Shown here: positions 1 to 13,061 of the stretch, one piece after another | How the letters are laid out: each line of letters starts with the position of its first letter | Position numbering within the stretch: position 1 is the stretch's first letter | NCBI GenBank assembly: GCA_020426325.1 | Contig: JAGQQG010000003.1 | Span: forward strand, 1 to 64,000 | Length of the DNA: 64,000 nucleotides | Reading direction: 5' to 3' | DNA from: Planctomycetaceae bacterium | Lineage (GTDB): Bacteria; Planctomycetota; Planctomycetia; Planctomycetales; Planctomycetaceae | Translations under genes and position numbers: made by a program | The notes under the pieces: generated by a model | Told to the model about the DNA's origin: nothing | Seen by the model: only the letters and a program-made list of their open reading frames with translations | Databases searched by the model: none

Positions 1-801
1 AGTCTGCCGCATGAACTCGGCATACTCCTCCTGCGTGCAGAACCCCATCACCTTCTCGACGCCGGCCCGGTTGTACCACGAGCGGTCGAACAGCACGATC
101 TCACCGGCGGTCGGCAGATGCTCAACGTAGCGTTGGAAGTACCACTGACCCCGCTCAACTTCGGTCGGCTTCTCCAACGCAACAACACGTGCACCGCGAG
201 GGTTGAGGTGCTCCATCAACCGCTTGATCGTGCCTCCCTTGCCGGCCGCATCACGGCCTTCAAACAGGATCACGACTTTCTGCCCAGTCTTCTTCACCCA
301 CGACTGCAGCTTCAATAGCTCGACCTGAAGCACGTACTTTTGTTTCTCATAATTCTTGCGAGTCATGAGATTCTTGTAGGGGTACCCGCCGTCTCGCCAG
401 TTGGAGGAGAGCACATCGTCCGGTTTGGGACCAGACGTCTTCCTGGTCGGGCTGGGCTTCTTCGAAAGGGCATTCCTCAGGACCTCAGCATCGTCAGACG
501 AAGTTCCTTCCAGAATGGCCTCGAAGACCTTGGTCAGCGTGCCCACATCATGAGGCGGCAAGTTTGAGACGATATCCGTTACCGCGCTGATCTTCGACTC
601 CTGCGCAGCCTCAGTCTCTTTCGAAACAACGAATCGTTGAATTCCCTCTTGCGTATGCGACGGCAGTGTGTCACCGCTCGACACCTTCCGCGGACTCCCG
701 TTGGACGACTCGGTCGAGTCGTGTGTCGACTTCTTCACTTTCCGCGACCCCTTTGAGGAACCTGACGCCTTGACCTCCGCTGCTTTCTTTTTCGAACTCA
801 T
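1..801 (-). CDS. ppk2: Polyphosphate kinase 2 (PPK2) family, 3' end outside window
   Basis: The first 267 codons of a PPK2-family kinase, read from an ATG at 801; the C-terminal part lies beyond the left edge. PPK2 enzymes move phosphate between inorganic polyphosphate and nucleoside di- or monophosphates in the cytoplasm. The Walker A motif GRDAAGKG is near residue 185 and the Walker B/lid motif [10 protein letters not shown] near residue 245. The family signatures [11 protein letters not shown] and VMGFC also match. About 125 residues before the catalytic core are Lys/Ser-rich and low in complexity at first, longer than in compact PPK2 proteins. The family call is secure; the subclass (ADP-, GDP- or AMP-phosphorylating) cannot be settled without the C-terminus. 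Transcribed divergently from the esterase at 1148. Confidence 0.93.
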   Translation of the reverse strand, partial: MSSKKKAAEVKASGSSKGSRKVKKSTHDSTESSNGSPRKVSSGDTLPSHTQEGIQRFVVSKETEAAQESKISAVTDIVSNLPPHDVGTLTKVFEAILEGTSSDDAEVLRNALSKKPSPTRKTSGPKPDDVLSSNWRDGGYPYKNLMTRKNYEKQKYVLQVELLKLQSWVKKTGQKVVILFEGRDAAGKGGTIKRLMEHLNPRGARVVALEKPTEVERGQWYFQRYVEHLPTAGEIVLFDRSWYNRAGVEKVMGFCTQEEYAEFMRQT

Positions 802-1147
802 GTGACTCGTTACCTGCCTGGAGACCAATCTCGTGACCGGATGGTTTGCCTTTCCACAATGGAGCATGTCTCGCTCTGCTTCAAGTCTGACCGAACACGT
901 CGCATAGAGGCCGCGTTTCCGGACGACATCAAAAAGCCCCCGGCACCACCTCGAAGTGGACGACCTTTTCCAGTATATCCTGTCGGCGACCGTTTGCAGG
1001 TACTGATTGATCAATCGTGACGACAACTGCCAGTTTGTGCTTCCTGGCACCCCGCTCGCTCGGCAAGACTGCACGATGCCCGATTGCTATGATCTCTGCA
1101 CCTCATTTTTTGCTCCAAACTCATAGGCATTCCAACGGAGACGACTG
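802..1147. other. Intergenic region between divergent ppk2 and esterase genes
   Basis: 346 bases between two divergent starts. A 72-codon open frame in it has no recognisable protein character. Promoters for both flanking genes must lie here, but I see no confident -35/-10 pair or operator. Confidence 0.5.
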
Positions 1148-2386
1148 ATGTCGTATCACATTCCACGTGGTCTCTTTGTGTCGCTGTTGATAGGCCTCCT
1201 CGCCGTGTCGGATTCTGCGTTCGCAGAGCCGCCGGAACCGATCCTGCTTTGGCCCGACGGTGCACCCGGTGCCGTGGGGGAGGAGGACGCGGATCGGCCG
1301 TCGATTCGTATCTACGAAGCCGACAAGCCAAACGGGTGTGCGATCGTCATCTGCCCCGGCGGTGGCTACGGCGGGTTGGCGTTCGATCATGAGGGGCATC
1401 AGATCGCCAAGTGGTGCAACACCATCGGCGTGACAGGCATTGTGCTTAAGTACCGTCTCGGACGACGCTATCAGCACCCGGCTCCGCTGAACGATGTGCA
1501 ACGGGCCATTCGCTATGTGCGGGTACACGCCGATGAGTTGAAGGTCGCTCCGAATCGCGTCGGCGTGATGGGCTTCTCGGCCGGCGGTCACCTCGCCTCG
1601 ACCGTCTCGACGCATTACGACATGGGCAATAGAGTCGCAGAATATCCAATCAACATGGCGAGTTGCCGGCCCGACTTCACGATCCTGGGCTACCCGGTCG
1701 TCAGCTTCACGGAAGACTTCACGCATGCAGGCTCACGCCGCAACTTGTTGGGCGATGATCCCGATCCCGCGCTGGTCGAGTCGCTCTCGAACGAGACTCA
1801 AGTGAACGCACAAACGCCGCCCGCGTTCCTCTTCCACACCAGCGAAGACAAAGCGGTCCCGGTCGCGAACAGCCTTGCTTACTACGCCGCCTGCATCAAA
1901 CACGGCGTCCCCGCAGAACTGCACGCCTACCAGAACGGCCCCCACGGCGTCGGCCTCGGCATCGCCGACCCGGTCCTGTTCACCTGGAAAGAACGCCTCG
2001 CCGACTGGCTCCAGACCAACGGCTTCCTCACCAGCGCGGGTGCGGAGCGACTGGAGGTCGGCGGCAGCGTTTCGCTCAATGGCGAACCGATCCGCTGGGG
2101 GACCATTACGTTCGTCCCCACCATCGGCAAGCAGATGCCGATCGCGGGCGGGCGCATCGGCGGTGGTAAATACATGATTCCGCGTTCCCGCGGCGTCATC
2201 AAGGGAAGCTACAGCGTCATCATCCGCACTCTCGGCAGCGTCGTTCCAGAGCCAACGATCGACGACGTGGTCACCCTCACCGGTCAATCCAACAGAGAGA
2301 TCATCATTGACGTACTGGCTGACACAGTCGACCTCAACTTTGACATCGAAACGACATCACTGCCTGACGTAAAGCTCAAACCGTAA
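1148..2386 (+). CDS. Secreted alpha/beta hydrolase (acetylxylan-esterase-like) with C-terminal beta domain
   Basis: 412 residues. A signal peptide (residues 1-26, ending SDSAFA) predicts export. The core is an alpha/beta hydrolase of the BD-FAE/acetylxylan-esterase-like group: the oxyanion segment is CPGGGYGGL, the nucleophile serine lies in GFSAGG near residue 143, the acid is probably the Asp in SEDKAVP, and the His is in GPHGVGLG. These enzymes usually remove acetyl or feruloyl esters from plant or algal polysaccharides; the substrate here is not known. After residue about 300 comes a second domain of about 105 residues opening VGGSVSLNGEPI and containing GTITFVPT. That is the style of the small carboxypeptidase-regulatory-like domains planctomycetes add to lipoproteins and secreted proteins. 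Such a fusion to an esterase is less usual. Confidence 0.85.
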   Translation: MSYHIPRGLFVSLLIGLLAVSDSAFAEPPEPILLWPDGAPGAVGEEDADRPSIRIYEADKPNGCAIVICPGGGYGGLAFDHEGHQIAKWCNTIGVTGIVLKYRLGRRYQHPAPLNDVQRAIRYVRVHADELKVAPNRVGVMGFSAGGHLASTVSTHYDMGNRVAEYPINMASCRPDFTILGYPVVSFTEDFTHAGSRRNLLGDDPDPALVESLSNETQVNAQTPPAFLFHTSEDKAVPVANSLAYYAACIKHGVPAELHAYQNGPHGVGLGIADPVLFTWKERLADWLQTNGFLTSAGAERLEVGGSVSLNGEPIRWGTITFVPTIGKQMPIAGGRIGGGKYMIPRSRGVIKGSYSVIIRTLGSVVPEPTIDDVVTLTGQSNREIIIDVLADTVDLNFDIETTSLPDVKLKP

Positions 2387-2538
2387 AGCGGTCCGACGAA
2401 CATCCACCCACGAGCCACGCCAACGGCAAGGTCTCACCCACCATCAACAAGTTCAACCTCAACCTCGAAACCAAAACCTTGCCAGACCACCCGGCTGTCG
2501 GCACAGAGCAATCACCGTAATTCGACTTAAGCAAGCAT

Positions 2539-3489
2539 CTATGAGAAGGCTTGCGTCTCATGCAGCAGTGACAGGCAGGCCATGCGGATGAAGAGGCCGT
2601 TGGTGACCTGATTGAGGATGACGGAGTGGTCGCCGTCGGCGACGTCGGGGGTGATCTCGACTCCCCGGTTGATCGGGCCGGGGGCGAGAATCAGGACGTC
2701 GTCCTTCGCGCGTCGCATGCGTTCGCTCGTCATGCCGAACAGGTGAGCGTACTCAGCGATGCTGGGGAAGAAGGCACCCCGTTGTCGCTCGAACTGCACG
2801 CGGAGCAGGTTGACGCAGTCGGTCTCTGCAAGCACGTCGTCGAGGTTGTGTGAGACTTCGACGCCGAGTTGATCGATGTGCGGCGGGATGAGGGTCGCTG
2901 GCCCACAGACGATCACACGGGCACCGAGCTTCTTGAGGCCCCAGATGTTCGAGCGTGCGACACGGCTGTGCAGAATGTCGCCGACGAGTGTGACGGTGAG
3001 TCCTGCGAACGAGCCGCGCTTCTCCCGGATGGTGAAAATGTCGAGCAGACCTTGCGTCGGGTGCTCGTGCGTGCCGTCGCCTGCGTTGAGGACGTTGCAG
3101 TCGAGATGCCGCGAGAGCAGCAGCGGGGCGCCCGGCGATTTGTGCCGAACCACCATGATGTCGACCCCCATCGACTGGATGGTCAGAGCCGTGTCGATGA
3201 AGGTTTCCCCCTTCGACAGGCTGCTGCCCGAGGCGGTGAAATCGACTGTGTCGGCACTCAGTCTCTTCGCTGCGAGGCTGAAGCTGGTTTTGGTGCGGGT
3301 CGACGGCTCGAAGAACAGGTTGGCGACAACGCATCCTGCAAGTACGCTCGACTTCGGTTCGCCCTGTTCGGCCCGCCGTTTGAACTCGGCAGCAACATCG
3401 AGAATTCGTGTGATTTCTTCGGCGGAAAGGTCTTCGAGGGCGAGCAAATGCCGTCTGGTCCACGGGGCGAGTTCGGTCTGTCGAGTCAT
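2539..3489 (-). CDS. pyrB: Aspartate carbamoyltransferase catalytic chain
   Basis: Joins carbamoyl phosphate and aspartate to give N-carbamoyl-aspartate, the committed step of pyrimidine synthesis, in the cytoplasm. The carbamoyl-phosphate loop [12 protein letters not shown], the HPTQGLLD motif and the C-terminal [10 protein letters not shown] segment are all present. The frame stays open to 3573, but the ATG at 3489 ([10 protein letters not shown]) begins at the normal PyrB N-terminus and gives 316 residues, the usual catalytic-chain size; the upstream 28 residues look like untranslated leader. No pyrI regulatory chain is adjacent. The degenerate dihydroorotase 6 kb away at 9587 suggests this is the PyrB type that assembles with PyrC', as in Pseudomonas; that link is inference. 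Confidence 0.95.
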   Translation of the reverse strand: MTRQTELAPWTRRHLLALEDLSAEEITRILDVAAEFKRRAEQGEPKSSVLAGCVVANLFFEPSTRTKTSFSLAAKRLSADTVDFTASGSSLSKGETFIDTALTIQSMGVDIMVVRHKSPGAPLLLSRHLDCNVLNAGDGTHEHPTQGLLDIFTIREKRGSFAGLTVTLVGDILHSRVARSNIWGLKKLGARVIVCGPATLIPPHIDQLGVEVSHNLDDVLAETDCVNLLRVQFERQRGAFFPSIAEYAHLFGMTSERMRRAKDDVLILAPGPINRGVEITPDVADGDHSVILNQVTNGLFIRMACLSLLHETQAFS

Positions 3490-3761
3490 GTCCACACCGG
3501 GAGTTGGTGGTTCAAACAGCAAGCAAAAACGGCTCGCAACCGGTGTCGAATCTAACGGCCTGACGGCGGTCAATCAACGCGCAGACAGGTTCATCACGAA
3601 CGTTAACCGAGCGTCGGACGGTGTGGCTTCGGGGAGGGCGGATTTTTTCCGAAGTTCAGCGCTTGACAAGGTTGGACCCAATGCATTATCGAAGCCCGCA
3701 ACGGTGCCCGTCTTCCGACACAGGCGCAATCGACTGAATGACTTATCGAGGATGCTAACAG

Positions 3762-4052
3762 ATGCGAGTTGCTCTCCCTGAGACCGACCTCACCATGCCC
3801 TTCACAGCGAGCGAAAGCAACGCACAGGAGTTCGCGACAACTCCGTTCGAGGATCGCCCGTTGTGGATCGTCGCTGAAGACGATGAAGACTTCGATGACG
3901 AAGATGATTTCGACGACGATGATGACGACGAAGATGACTTCGACGACGAAGATGATTTCGACGACGACTTCGACGACGATGACTTCGATGACGAAGACGA
4001 GGACGAGGACGACGAAGAAGAAGATTACTTCGAAGATGATGATGACTTCTAA
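3762..4052 (+). CDS. Extremely acidic Asp/Glu-rich small protein
   Basis: 96 residues. From residue 39 on the chain is nearly all Asp and Glu with regularly spaced Phe (DDFDDEDDFDDD and similar), and it ends in Phe. The N-terminal 38 residues are ordinary. A second ATG at 3795 (MPFTASESN) could be the true start. A GAGG about 9 bases before 3762 supports the longer form. The coding DNA is an imperfect GAY/GAR triplet repeat, so length change by slippage is likely. No transmembrane segment or known domain is visible. Very acidic tails occur in planctomycete small proteins, but no function is established. A cation- or nucleic-acid-mimic role would be speculation. A perfect hairpin follows the stop codon directly. 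Confidence 0.7.
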   Translation: MRVALPETDLTMPFTASESNAQEFATTPFEDRPLWIVAEDDEDFDDEDDFDDDDDDEDDFDDEDDFDDDFDDDDFDDEDEDEDDEEEDYFEDDDDF

Positions 4053-4069
4053 GTCATTCGGTGAATGAC
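4053..4069 (+). terminator. Hairpin right after the acidic-protein stop codon
   Basis: GTCATTC, loop GGT, GAATGAC: a perfect 7-bp stem starting on the base after TAA. There is no T-run behind it, so it may be a weak terminator or an RNA-stabilising stem. Confidence 0.4.
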
Positions 4070-4206
4070 GTGTTTGGCACGGGCACCGAGTCTGCGCCAG
4101 CATCGATGGCTTTCCTGCGCCGGTCTCACGAGGTGTGATACCGGCTGCTTTGCTTTGGGGCAGGGGTTGACCGCAGGCGGTCCCCCTTCGATCATGCCCT
4201 TTTCTG

Positions 4207-8583
<4,377 letters not shown>

Positions 8584-8599
8584 TTGAGGTCATCTCGCG

Positions 8600-8806
8600 A
8601 TGAGCCCAGCAAAGCAAGCCCTTGTCGATCTTTCTGCTCAACTACCAGCAGACTGTTCCTGGGACGAAGTCATGTCGCAACTGTACGTCCGACAGAAGAT
8701 TCAGCAGGGGTTGGCAGACGTGGAAACCGGTCGATTGTTGTCTACTGAAGAAGTCTGCTTCGAGTATGCCGATACTCGCCCTCTGACCTCGAGTGCAAGG
8801 AGTTGA
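8600..8806 (+). CDS. Small antitoxin-like protein
   Basis: 68 residues (MSPAKQALVDLSAQLPADCSW...). The pattern of a short helical protein with DEVMSQLYVRQKIQQGLADVETGR followed by STEEV resembles the small antitoxins usually encoded before ParE/RelE toxins. No toxin gene follows: the next gene, 2 bases downstream, is a membrane protein. It is either an orphan antitoxin or a regulator from the same fold. The start lies 16 bases after ileS. The assignment rests on pattern resemblance only. Confidence 0.6.
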   Translation: MSPAKQALVDLSAQLPADCSWDEVMSQLYVRQKIQQGLADVETGRLLSTEEVCFEYADTRPLTSSARS

Positions 8807-8808
8807 GA

Positions 8809-9054
8809 ATGTCGTTTCTGTGGTTCCTTATCATTGGTGCTCTCGCTGGTTGGCTGGCGGGGAAGATTACTCGTGGGGCAGGGTTTGGTGTGCTGGCTAA
8901 TCTGTTGATTGGCATTGTCGGGGCCGTGCTGGGTGGTTTGCTGTTCCGTTTGGTGGGGATGACTTCGATCGGATTGATCGGCGAGTTGTTCACCGCGACG
9001 GTCGGGGCGATCGTGTTTCTGTTCATTCTCGGGAAGGTGAAGTCCGCTCCCTAA
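8809..9054 (+). CDS. GlsB/YeaQ/YmgE family small membrane protein
   Basis: 81 residues with three hydrophobic segments and the Gly-rich family pattern GALAGWLAGKITRGAGFG, then LLIGIVGAVLGGLLF and GAIVFLFILGKV. The family is made of small inner-membrane proteins often linked to stress responses; its molecular role is not established. An AAGGAG at 8797-8802, 6 bases before the ATG at 8809, fixes the start and overlaps the end of the antitoxin-like gene, so the two are probably co-transcribed. Confidence 0.88.
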   Translation: MSFLWFLIIGALAGWLAGKITRGAGFGVLANLLIGIVGAVLGGLLFRLVGMTSIGLIGELFTATVGAIVFLFILGKVKSAP

Positions 9055-9103
9055 CATTGCTGATCCGGTGATCCGCAAATCAACTTTTTTTTGAGACAGT
9101 CTC

Positions 9104-9478
9104 TTGATCATTCAGCTCGCAAATGGTTGGACACTGACGGTCGACGAGGGACCGGAGTGGTTGTTCTTTCGACTGTCAAAAGCATCTGCTGATGCGACGC
9201 TTGAACCTCCGCTCGCGGCGAAGATCTGGGATTGTGCCGTTCACAATGGTCGACATCGCCTCGTCTTCGAGCTTGACGATCAGACGATGCTCACGAGTTA
9301 CCTTGTCGGTCAGATGGTACTGTTGCACAAGCGGGCCGAAATTGAGGGGGGAGTATTTCGCGTGTGCCGTCTCTCCGAGTATGCCTACACAACATTGAGA
9401 ATCATGAAAATGGCGGACCGGTTTCCCAATTACCGCAACCGTGAAGACGCTGTCATGGGCCATTTGCCAACGAACTGA
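9104..9478 (+). CDS. STAS-domain (anti-anti-sigma factor-like) protein
   Basis: 124 residues from a TTG start; no ATG or GTG is better placed. The chain has the alternating strand-helix pattern of a SpoIIAA-like STAS domain: WTLTVDEGPEWLFFRLS, HRLVFELDDQTMLTSYLVGQMVLLHKRA, VFRVCRLSEYAYTTLRIMKMADRFP. STAS proteins relay partner-switching signals between anti-sigma kinases and phosphatases. The usual phosphorylatable Ser (DxSG) is replaced around ELDDQTMLTS, so phosphoregulation is uncertain. No kinase or sigma gene is adjacent. Confidence 0.75.
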   Translation: MIIQLANGWTLTVDEGPEWLFFRLSKASADATLEPPLAAKIWDCAVHNGRHRLVFELDDQTMLTSYLVGQMVLLHKRAEIEGGVFRVCRLSEYAYTTLRIMKMADRFPNYRNREDAVMGHLPTN

Positions 9479-9586
9479 GTTCTGCGACGGGTGTGTTTCG
9501 CTGAACGCGGATTCCGGTATACTCAGGTTGTGACAAGAGAGCACTGCTGTCTCTGATTCTCACTCCTGGAAGGACGTCTGGAGCCG

Positions 9587-10861
9587 ATGGGCACACTGCT
9601 GATACGCGGCGGTCGGATTATCGACCCGGCATCGAGTCGGGATGCGTTTGATGATTTGCTGATCGTCGATGGGCGGATCGCAGATCGCGGGATCGCTCTC
9701 GAAGATGTCGATGTGACGATTGATGCAGGAGGGATGATCGTCTGTCCCGGGCTGATCGATGCCCGTGTCTCGCTCCGGGAGCCGGGCTTTGAGGAAGATG
9801 AGACCATTGAGACAGGGACGGCTGCTGCATTAGCAGGGGGCTTCACGACCGTCGGATGCATGCCGGACACGGAGCCGCCGGTCGATACTCGGGCGTCTGC
9901 GGAGTTTGTCTCACGTCAGGCTGAGCGGGCCAATCATTGCCGGGTCGTGCCGTTGGGAGCCGTCACCAAGAAGCAAGCAGGTGAGGAACTCGCTGAGATG
10001 GGGCAGCTGGTCGACGGGGGAGCGGTGGCCTTCACGGACGGGAAACGGGCGATTGCCAATTCCGAGGTGATGCGGCGCGCCCTCCAATATGCCGGGATGC
10101 TCGACTGCCCCATCCTGCATCATCCTCAGGTGCCTCAGCTGGTCGCTGATGGTGTGATGCATGACGGGTTCTACTCGACCAAACTCGGTCTGCGGGGCAT
10201 GCCTGCGGCTGCAGAGGAGATCATGGTCCGGCGAGACATTGCGCTGGCTGAGCTGACCGGCAGCCGGATTCACCTGATGGGGGTCTCTTCCAAGAACAGC
10301 GTTGATGAGATTCGCCGTGCACAACAGCGGGGGATTGCAGTCACGGCGGATGTGACGCCTCATCATATCGCACTGACTGATGCCTGTCTGGAATCGTACG
10401 ATTCCAACTACAAGGTTGATCCGCCGCTGCGCACTCAGCAGCACGTCGACGCACTGATCGACGGCCTGCAGGACGGGACACTCGATCTGATCTGCTCGGA
10501 CCATCAACCCTGGGCGGAAGAGAAGAAGCACCTGGAGATCGACCTGGTTCCGTTCGGGATCGTGGGACTGGAGACGCTGATCCCCGTATGTATTGAAGCT
10601 TTGATCGGGCCGGGACATCTGACCTGGCTGCAGTTGATCTCAAAACTGACTGTTGGCCCTGCTCAGTTGCTGGGTCTCAAGTCGGGTACGCTCAGCCCCG
10701 GTGCGGTTGCAGATGTGACGATCATCGACCCGTCAGCCGAGTGGACGATCGACGCGAGTCAGTTTGAGTCACGCAGCCGCAACACACCGTTCGACGGCCG
10801 CACGGTTCGAGGCAGGGCATTTGCGACGATTGTTGGGGGTGAAGTGCGGCATCAACTGTGA
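9587..10861 (+). CDS. pyrC': Dihydroorotase-like pseudo-enzyme (PyrC' type)
   Basis: 424 residues, aligning along the full length with type I dihydroorotases: ECPGLID-like start, EDETIETGTAAALAGGFTTV, GLRGMPAAAEEIMV, ADVTPHHIALTD and PFGIVGLETLIP are all there. The metal-binding HxH of the invariant DxHVHLREPG is replaced: the segment reads DARVSLREPGF. The His usually found in the HIAHVS motif is Gly here (HLMGVSS), and the TDHAPH motif reads SDHQPW. It should not bind the normal zinc pair. In Pseudomonas a zinc-less PyrC' is a structural partner of PyrB; the same role is the best guess here, with the active dihydroorotase elsewhere. Upstream GGAG and ATG at 9587 are well placed. Confidence 0.87.
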   Translation: MGTLLIRGGRIIDPASSRDAFDDLLIVDGRIADRGIALEDVDVTIDAGGMIVCPGLIDARVSLREPGFEEDETIETGTAAALAGGFTTVGCMPDTEPPVDTRASAEFVSRQAERANHCRVVPLGAVTKKQAGEELAEMGQLVDGGAVAFTDGKRAIANSEVMRRALQYAGMLDCPILHHPQVPQLVADGVMHDGFYSTKLGLRGMPAAAEEIMVRRDIALAELTGSRIHLMGVSSKNSVDEIRRAQQRGIAVTADVTPHHIALTDACLESYDSNYKVDPPLRTQQHVDALIDGLQDGTLDLICSDHQPWAEEKKHLEIDLVPFGIVGLETLIPVCIEALIGPGHLTWLQLISKLTVGPAQLLGLKSGTLSPGAVADVTIIDPSAEWTIDASQFESRSRNTPFDGRTVRGRAFATIVGGEVRHQL

Positions 10862-10865
10862 CTCG

Positions 10866-10944
10866 AGGTGGCACGGGCATTCCTGCCTGTGGCGGTCTTG
10901 TAACAACACTTATCTGCCAGACAGGAATGTCTGGCCCACCGCAG
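10866..10944. repeat. Palindromic element D between convergent pyrC' and fabF
   Basis: Imperfect inverted repeat with arms at about 10866-10893 and 10918-10944. The core CCAGACAGGAATGTCTGG (10917-10934) is itself a palindrome. A 14-base core AGACAGGAATGTCT is shared with the pdxA copy at 63368-63381. Sitting between two convergent genes it may also end transcription of both. Confidence 0.65.
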
Positions 10945-10963
10945 GAAGGGTAAATCACCACAA

Positions 10964-12208
10964 TCAGGCGGCTTTGCCGACGATCAGGCAGGCGTTGTGG
11001 CCGCCGAAGCCGAAGCTGTTGGTGAGCACCTTGTTGATCGGCATCTCGCGGGCATCGTGTGGGATGTAGTCGAGATCACAATCGGGATCCGGATTGTCGA
11101 GATTGATTGTTGGTGGCGCCACCTGGTTCATCGAAGCGAGCACGGAGATCACAAACTCCACTCCTCCAGAGGCACCGAGCAGGTGTCCAATCTGGCTCTT
11201 CGTGCTGGAGACGGGCATCTGTTTGACGTGCGACTCGAAGACCGTCTTGATCGCGATCGTCTCTGCAATATCTCCCAGAGGCGTGCTAGTGCCGTGAGCG
11301 TTGACATAGTTGATGGCAGTCGGATCAAGCTTGGCGTCACGAAGAGCGGCTCCCATGGCCCGGGCAGCACCGCGCCCTTCGGGATCAGGGGCCGTCATGT
11401 GGGTCCCATCAGCCGACATACCGTAACCATAGATCTCTGCGAGGATTTCGGCTCCGCGGGCCTTGGCATATTCGTACTCTTCGAGAATGACGATGCCAGC
11501 CCCTTCGCCGAGGACGAAACCGTCTCGATCTTTGTCGAAGGGACGGGAGGCCGCTTGTGGGTTGTCGTTCCGAGTGGAAAGGGCCTGCATGCGACCGAAA
11601 CCAGAGACTCCCATCGGCGTAATGGCTGCTTCGCTGCCGCCGGTGACCATGACGTCGGCCATGTCATTCTGAATGAGCTTGAAGGCATCGCCGATCGCGT
11701 TGGTGGCGGAGGCACAGGCGGTCGCAACTGCACTGTTGGGGCCACGCAGCCCCCAGTGGACAGAGATATTTCCGCTGGCGGCATTGACCATCAGCTTGGG
11801 GATCATAAATGGCGAAACGCGGGAGGGCCCTTTGTCGAAGAGCTGCGCGTGATTGGCTTCGATTTCACTCAATCCGCCGATACCACTGCCGACCAGGACA
11901 CCGTGACGGAACGGGTCACCCGCCTGGAGGTCAATCCCCGACTGTTGAATTGCCTTATGTGCAGCGACGAGCCCGAAGTGCACGAAGCGGTCGATCCGCT
12001 TGAGCTCTTTCGGGGACATGTCGATATGGTCTTCAGGCCGAAACCCTTGGATCTCGCCAGCGAACTTCACTTTGAAGGTCGCCGGATCAAACCGGGTAAT
12101 CGGACCGATTCCACTCTTGCCGGCGCACAGCCGGTCCCAGAATTCGGGGACGTCGCAACCCAAAGTGGAGACGACGCCCAATCCCGTCACAACGACGCGT
12201 CTGCCCAT
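10964..12208 (-). CDS. fabF: 3-oxoacyl-[acyl-carrier-protein] synthase II
   Basis: 414 residues. Condenses malonyl-ACP with acyl-ACP in fatty acid elongation. The nucleophile Cys is in ATACASATNAIGDAF (near residue 166), the two catalytic His are in NAHGTSTPLGD and KSQIGHLLGASG, and the N-terminus RRVVVTGLGVVSTLG is typical. It starts 3 bases after the acpP stop codon, so the two form an acpP-fabF operon, the order seen in many bacteria. Its start ATG at 12208 follows the GAGGAG present at the end of acpP. Confidence 0.96.
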   Translation of the reverse strand: MGRRVVVTGLGVVSTLGCDVPEFWDRLCAGKSGIGPITRFDPATFKVKFAGEIQGFRPEDHIDMSPKELKRIDRFVHFGLVAAHKAIQQSGIDLQAGDPFRHGVLVGSGIGGLSEIEANHAQLFDKGPSRVSPFMIPKLMVNAASGNISVHWGLRGPNSAVATACASATNAIGDAFKLIQNDMADVMVTGGSEAAITPMGVSGFGRMQALSTRNDNPQAASRPFDKDRDGFVLGEGAGIVILEEYEYAKARGAEILAEIYGYGMSADGTHMTAPDPEGRGAARAMGAALRDAKLDPTAINYVNAHGTSTPLGDIAETIAIKTVFESHVKQMPVSSTKSQIGHLLGASGGVEFVISVLASMNQVAPPTINLDNPDPDCDLDYIPHDAREMPINKVLTNSFGFGGHNACLIVGKAA

Positions 12209-12211
12209 GGG

Positions 12212-12442
12212 CTACGACTTCTCCTCAATGTAGTCGATGGCGTCGCCAACGGTCTGGATCTTCTCGTAATCATCATCGGGGATACTGATGCCGAAGTCGT
12301 CCTCGAACGCCATCACCAGCTCGACGACATCGAGGGAGTCGGCTTTGAGATCATCGACGAATTTACTTTCGCGAGCGATCTCTTCCTTCGGGACGCTGAG
12401 CTGTTCGCTCACGATTGCGATAACTTTTTCTTCCGTTCCCAC
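12212..12442 (-). CDS. acpP: Acyl carrier protein
   Basis: 76 residues. Carries growing acyl chains on a phosphopantetheine attached to the Ser of [10 protein letters not shown]. The frame is open to 12508, but a GTG at 12442 preceded by AAGGAG about 6 bases upstream gives the normal ACP length and N-terminus ([14 protein letters not shown]). The longer form adds an implausible basic leader. First gene of an acpP-fabF pair. Confidence 0.95.
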   Translation of the reverse strand: MGTEEKVIAIVSEQLSVPKEEIARESKFVDDLKADSLDVVELVMAFEDDFGISIPDDDYEKIQTVGDAIDYIEEKS

Positions 12443-13061
12443 CTGACTCTCCTTCTTGGCAGCGGCTTTTCTTCTTGATTCATGCAGATTGACACAACTG
12501 CGGACCATGACAGCTGTTGAGCCAGAACGTGACCGCTCGGCCGAAATGTGCCTCCCTCGTCATTTAGTCCTATCGTGGTGTCACCAGCGAAGATATAGCG
12601 GCTTTCGCGAAGCGTGTAAACGTCAAAGGGTGTCAACCTGACAATCCCTGCTGATTGCCCCAATTTCCGTGGATTTCCAGCAAAGGCACCTCGTCATGGT
12701 CAGACGCCTTCGGGGACTGGGTGAACCCCGCTCCCCGTCATGATCCATCAGGTCTTTGGGAGCGTATGCAACACGCGTAACCTGCAAGGTTTGGGGGTCC
12801 GACTGAAGGAATCAACGGATCAGTTGGCATCTGGTCTGAGGCATCATGTATCCTTAATCGGGTGTTCCCACCATGAAGGGAGATCGTGCAGTGTCCGCGC
12901 CTGCGTGCAGGACGGTACCACGATCGACCGCACCCGCGACCCATGGGTCGTCCTGCCTGAAAACACCGTCCGGTTCGTTGCCCGGTCAAACCACCCGTCA
13001 ACAGCCGATGGACGATCATTTCCAGAATTGAGTCCGTACTCCGATTCGGAAGGCTCTGAGA
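12443..13061. other. Intergenic region between acpP and the giant secretin-module gene
   Basis: About 620 bases between divergent genes. Open frames on both strands here lack protein-like composition or conserved motifs. Promoters for acpP-fabF and for the 13062 gene are expected, but none can be assigned with confidence. No palindromic element was seen. Confidence 0.45.

Noticed and set aside
2876-3781. 301-codon + strand frame over pyrB
   Set aside because: Shadow of pyrB on the opposite strand; no protein family signal.
11000-12480. 493-codon open frame on the + strand across fabF and acpP
   Set aside because: It is antisense to two certain genes (fabF, acpP) and has no domain character; GC-rich codon bias keeps the opposite frame open.
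12560-12640. TTGACA-like box on the - strand upstream of acpP
   Set aside because: No -10 box at acceptable spacing; not reported as a promoter.
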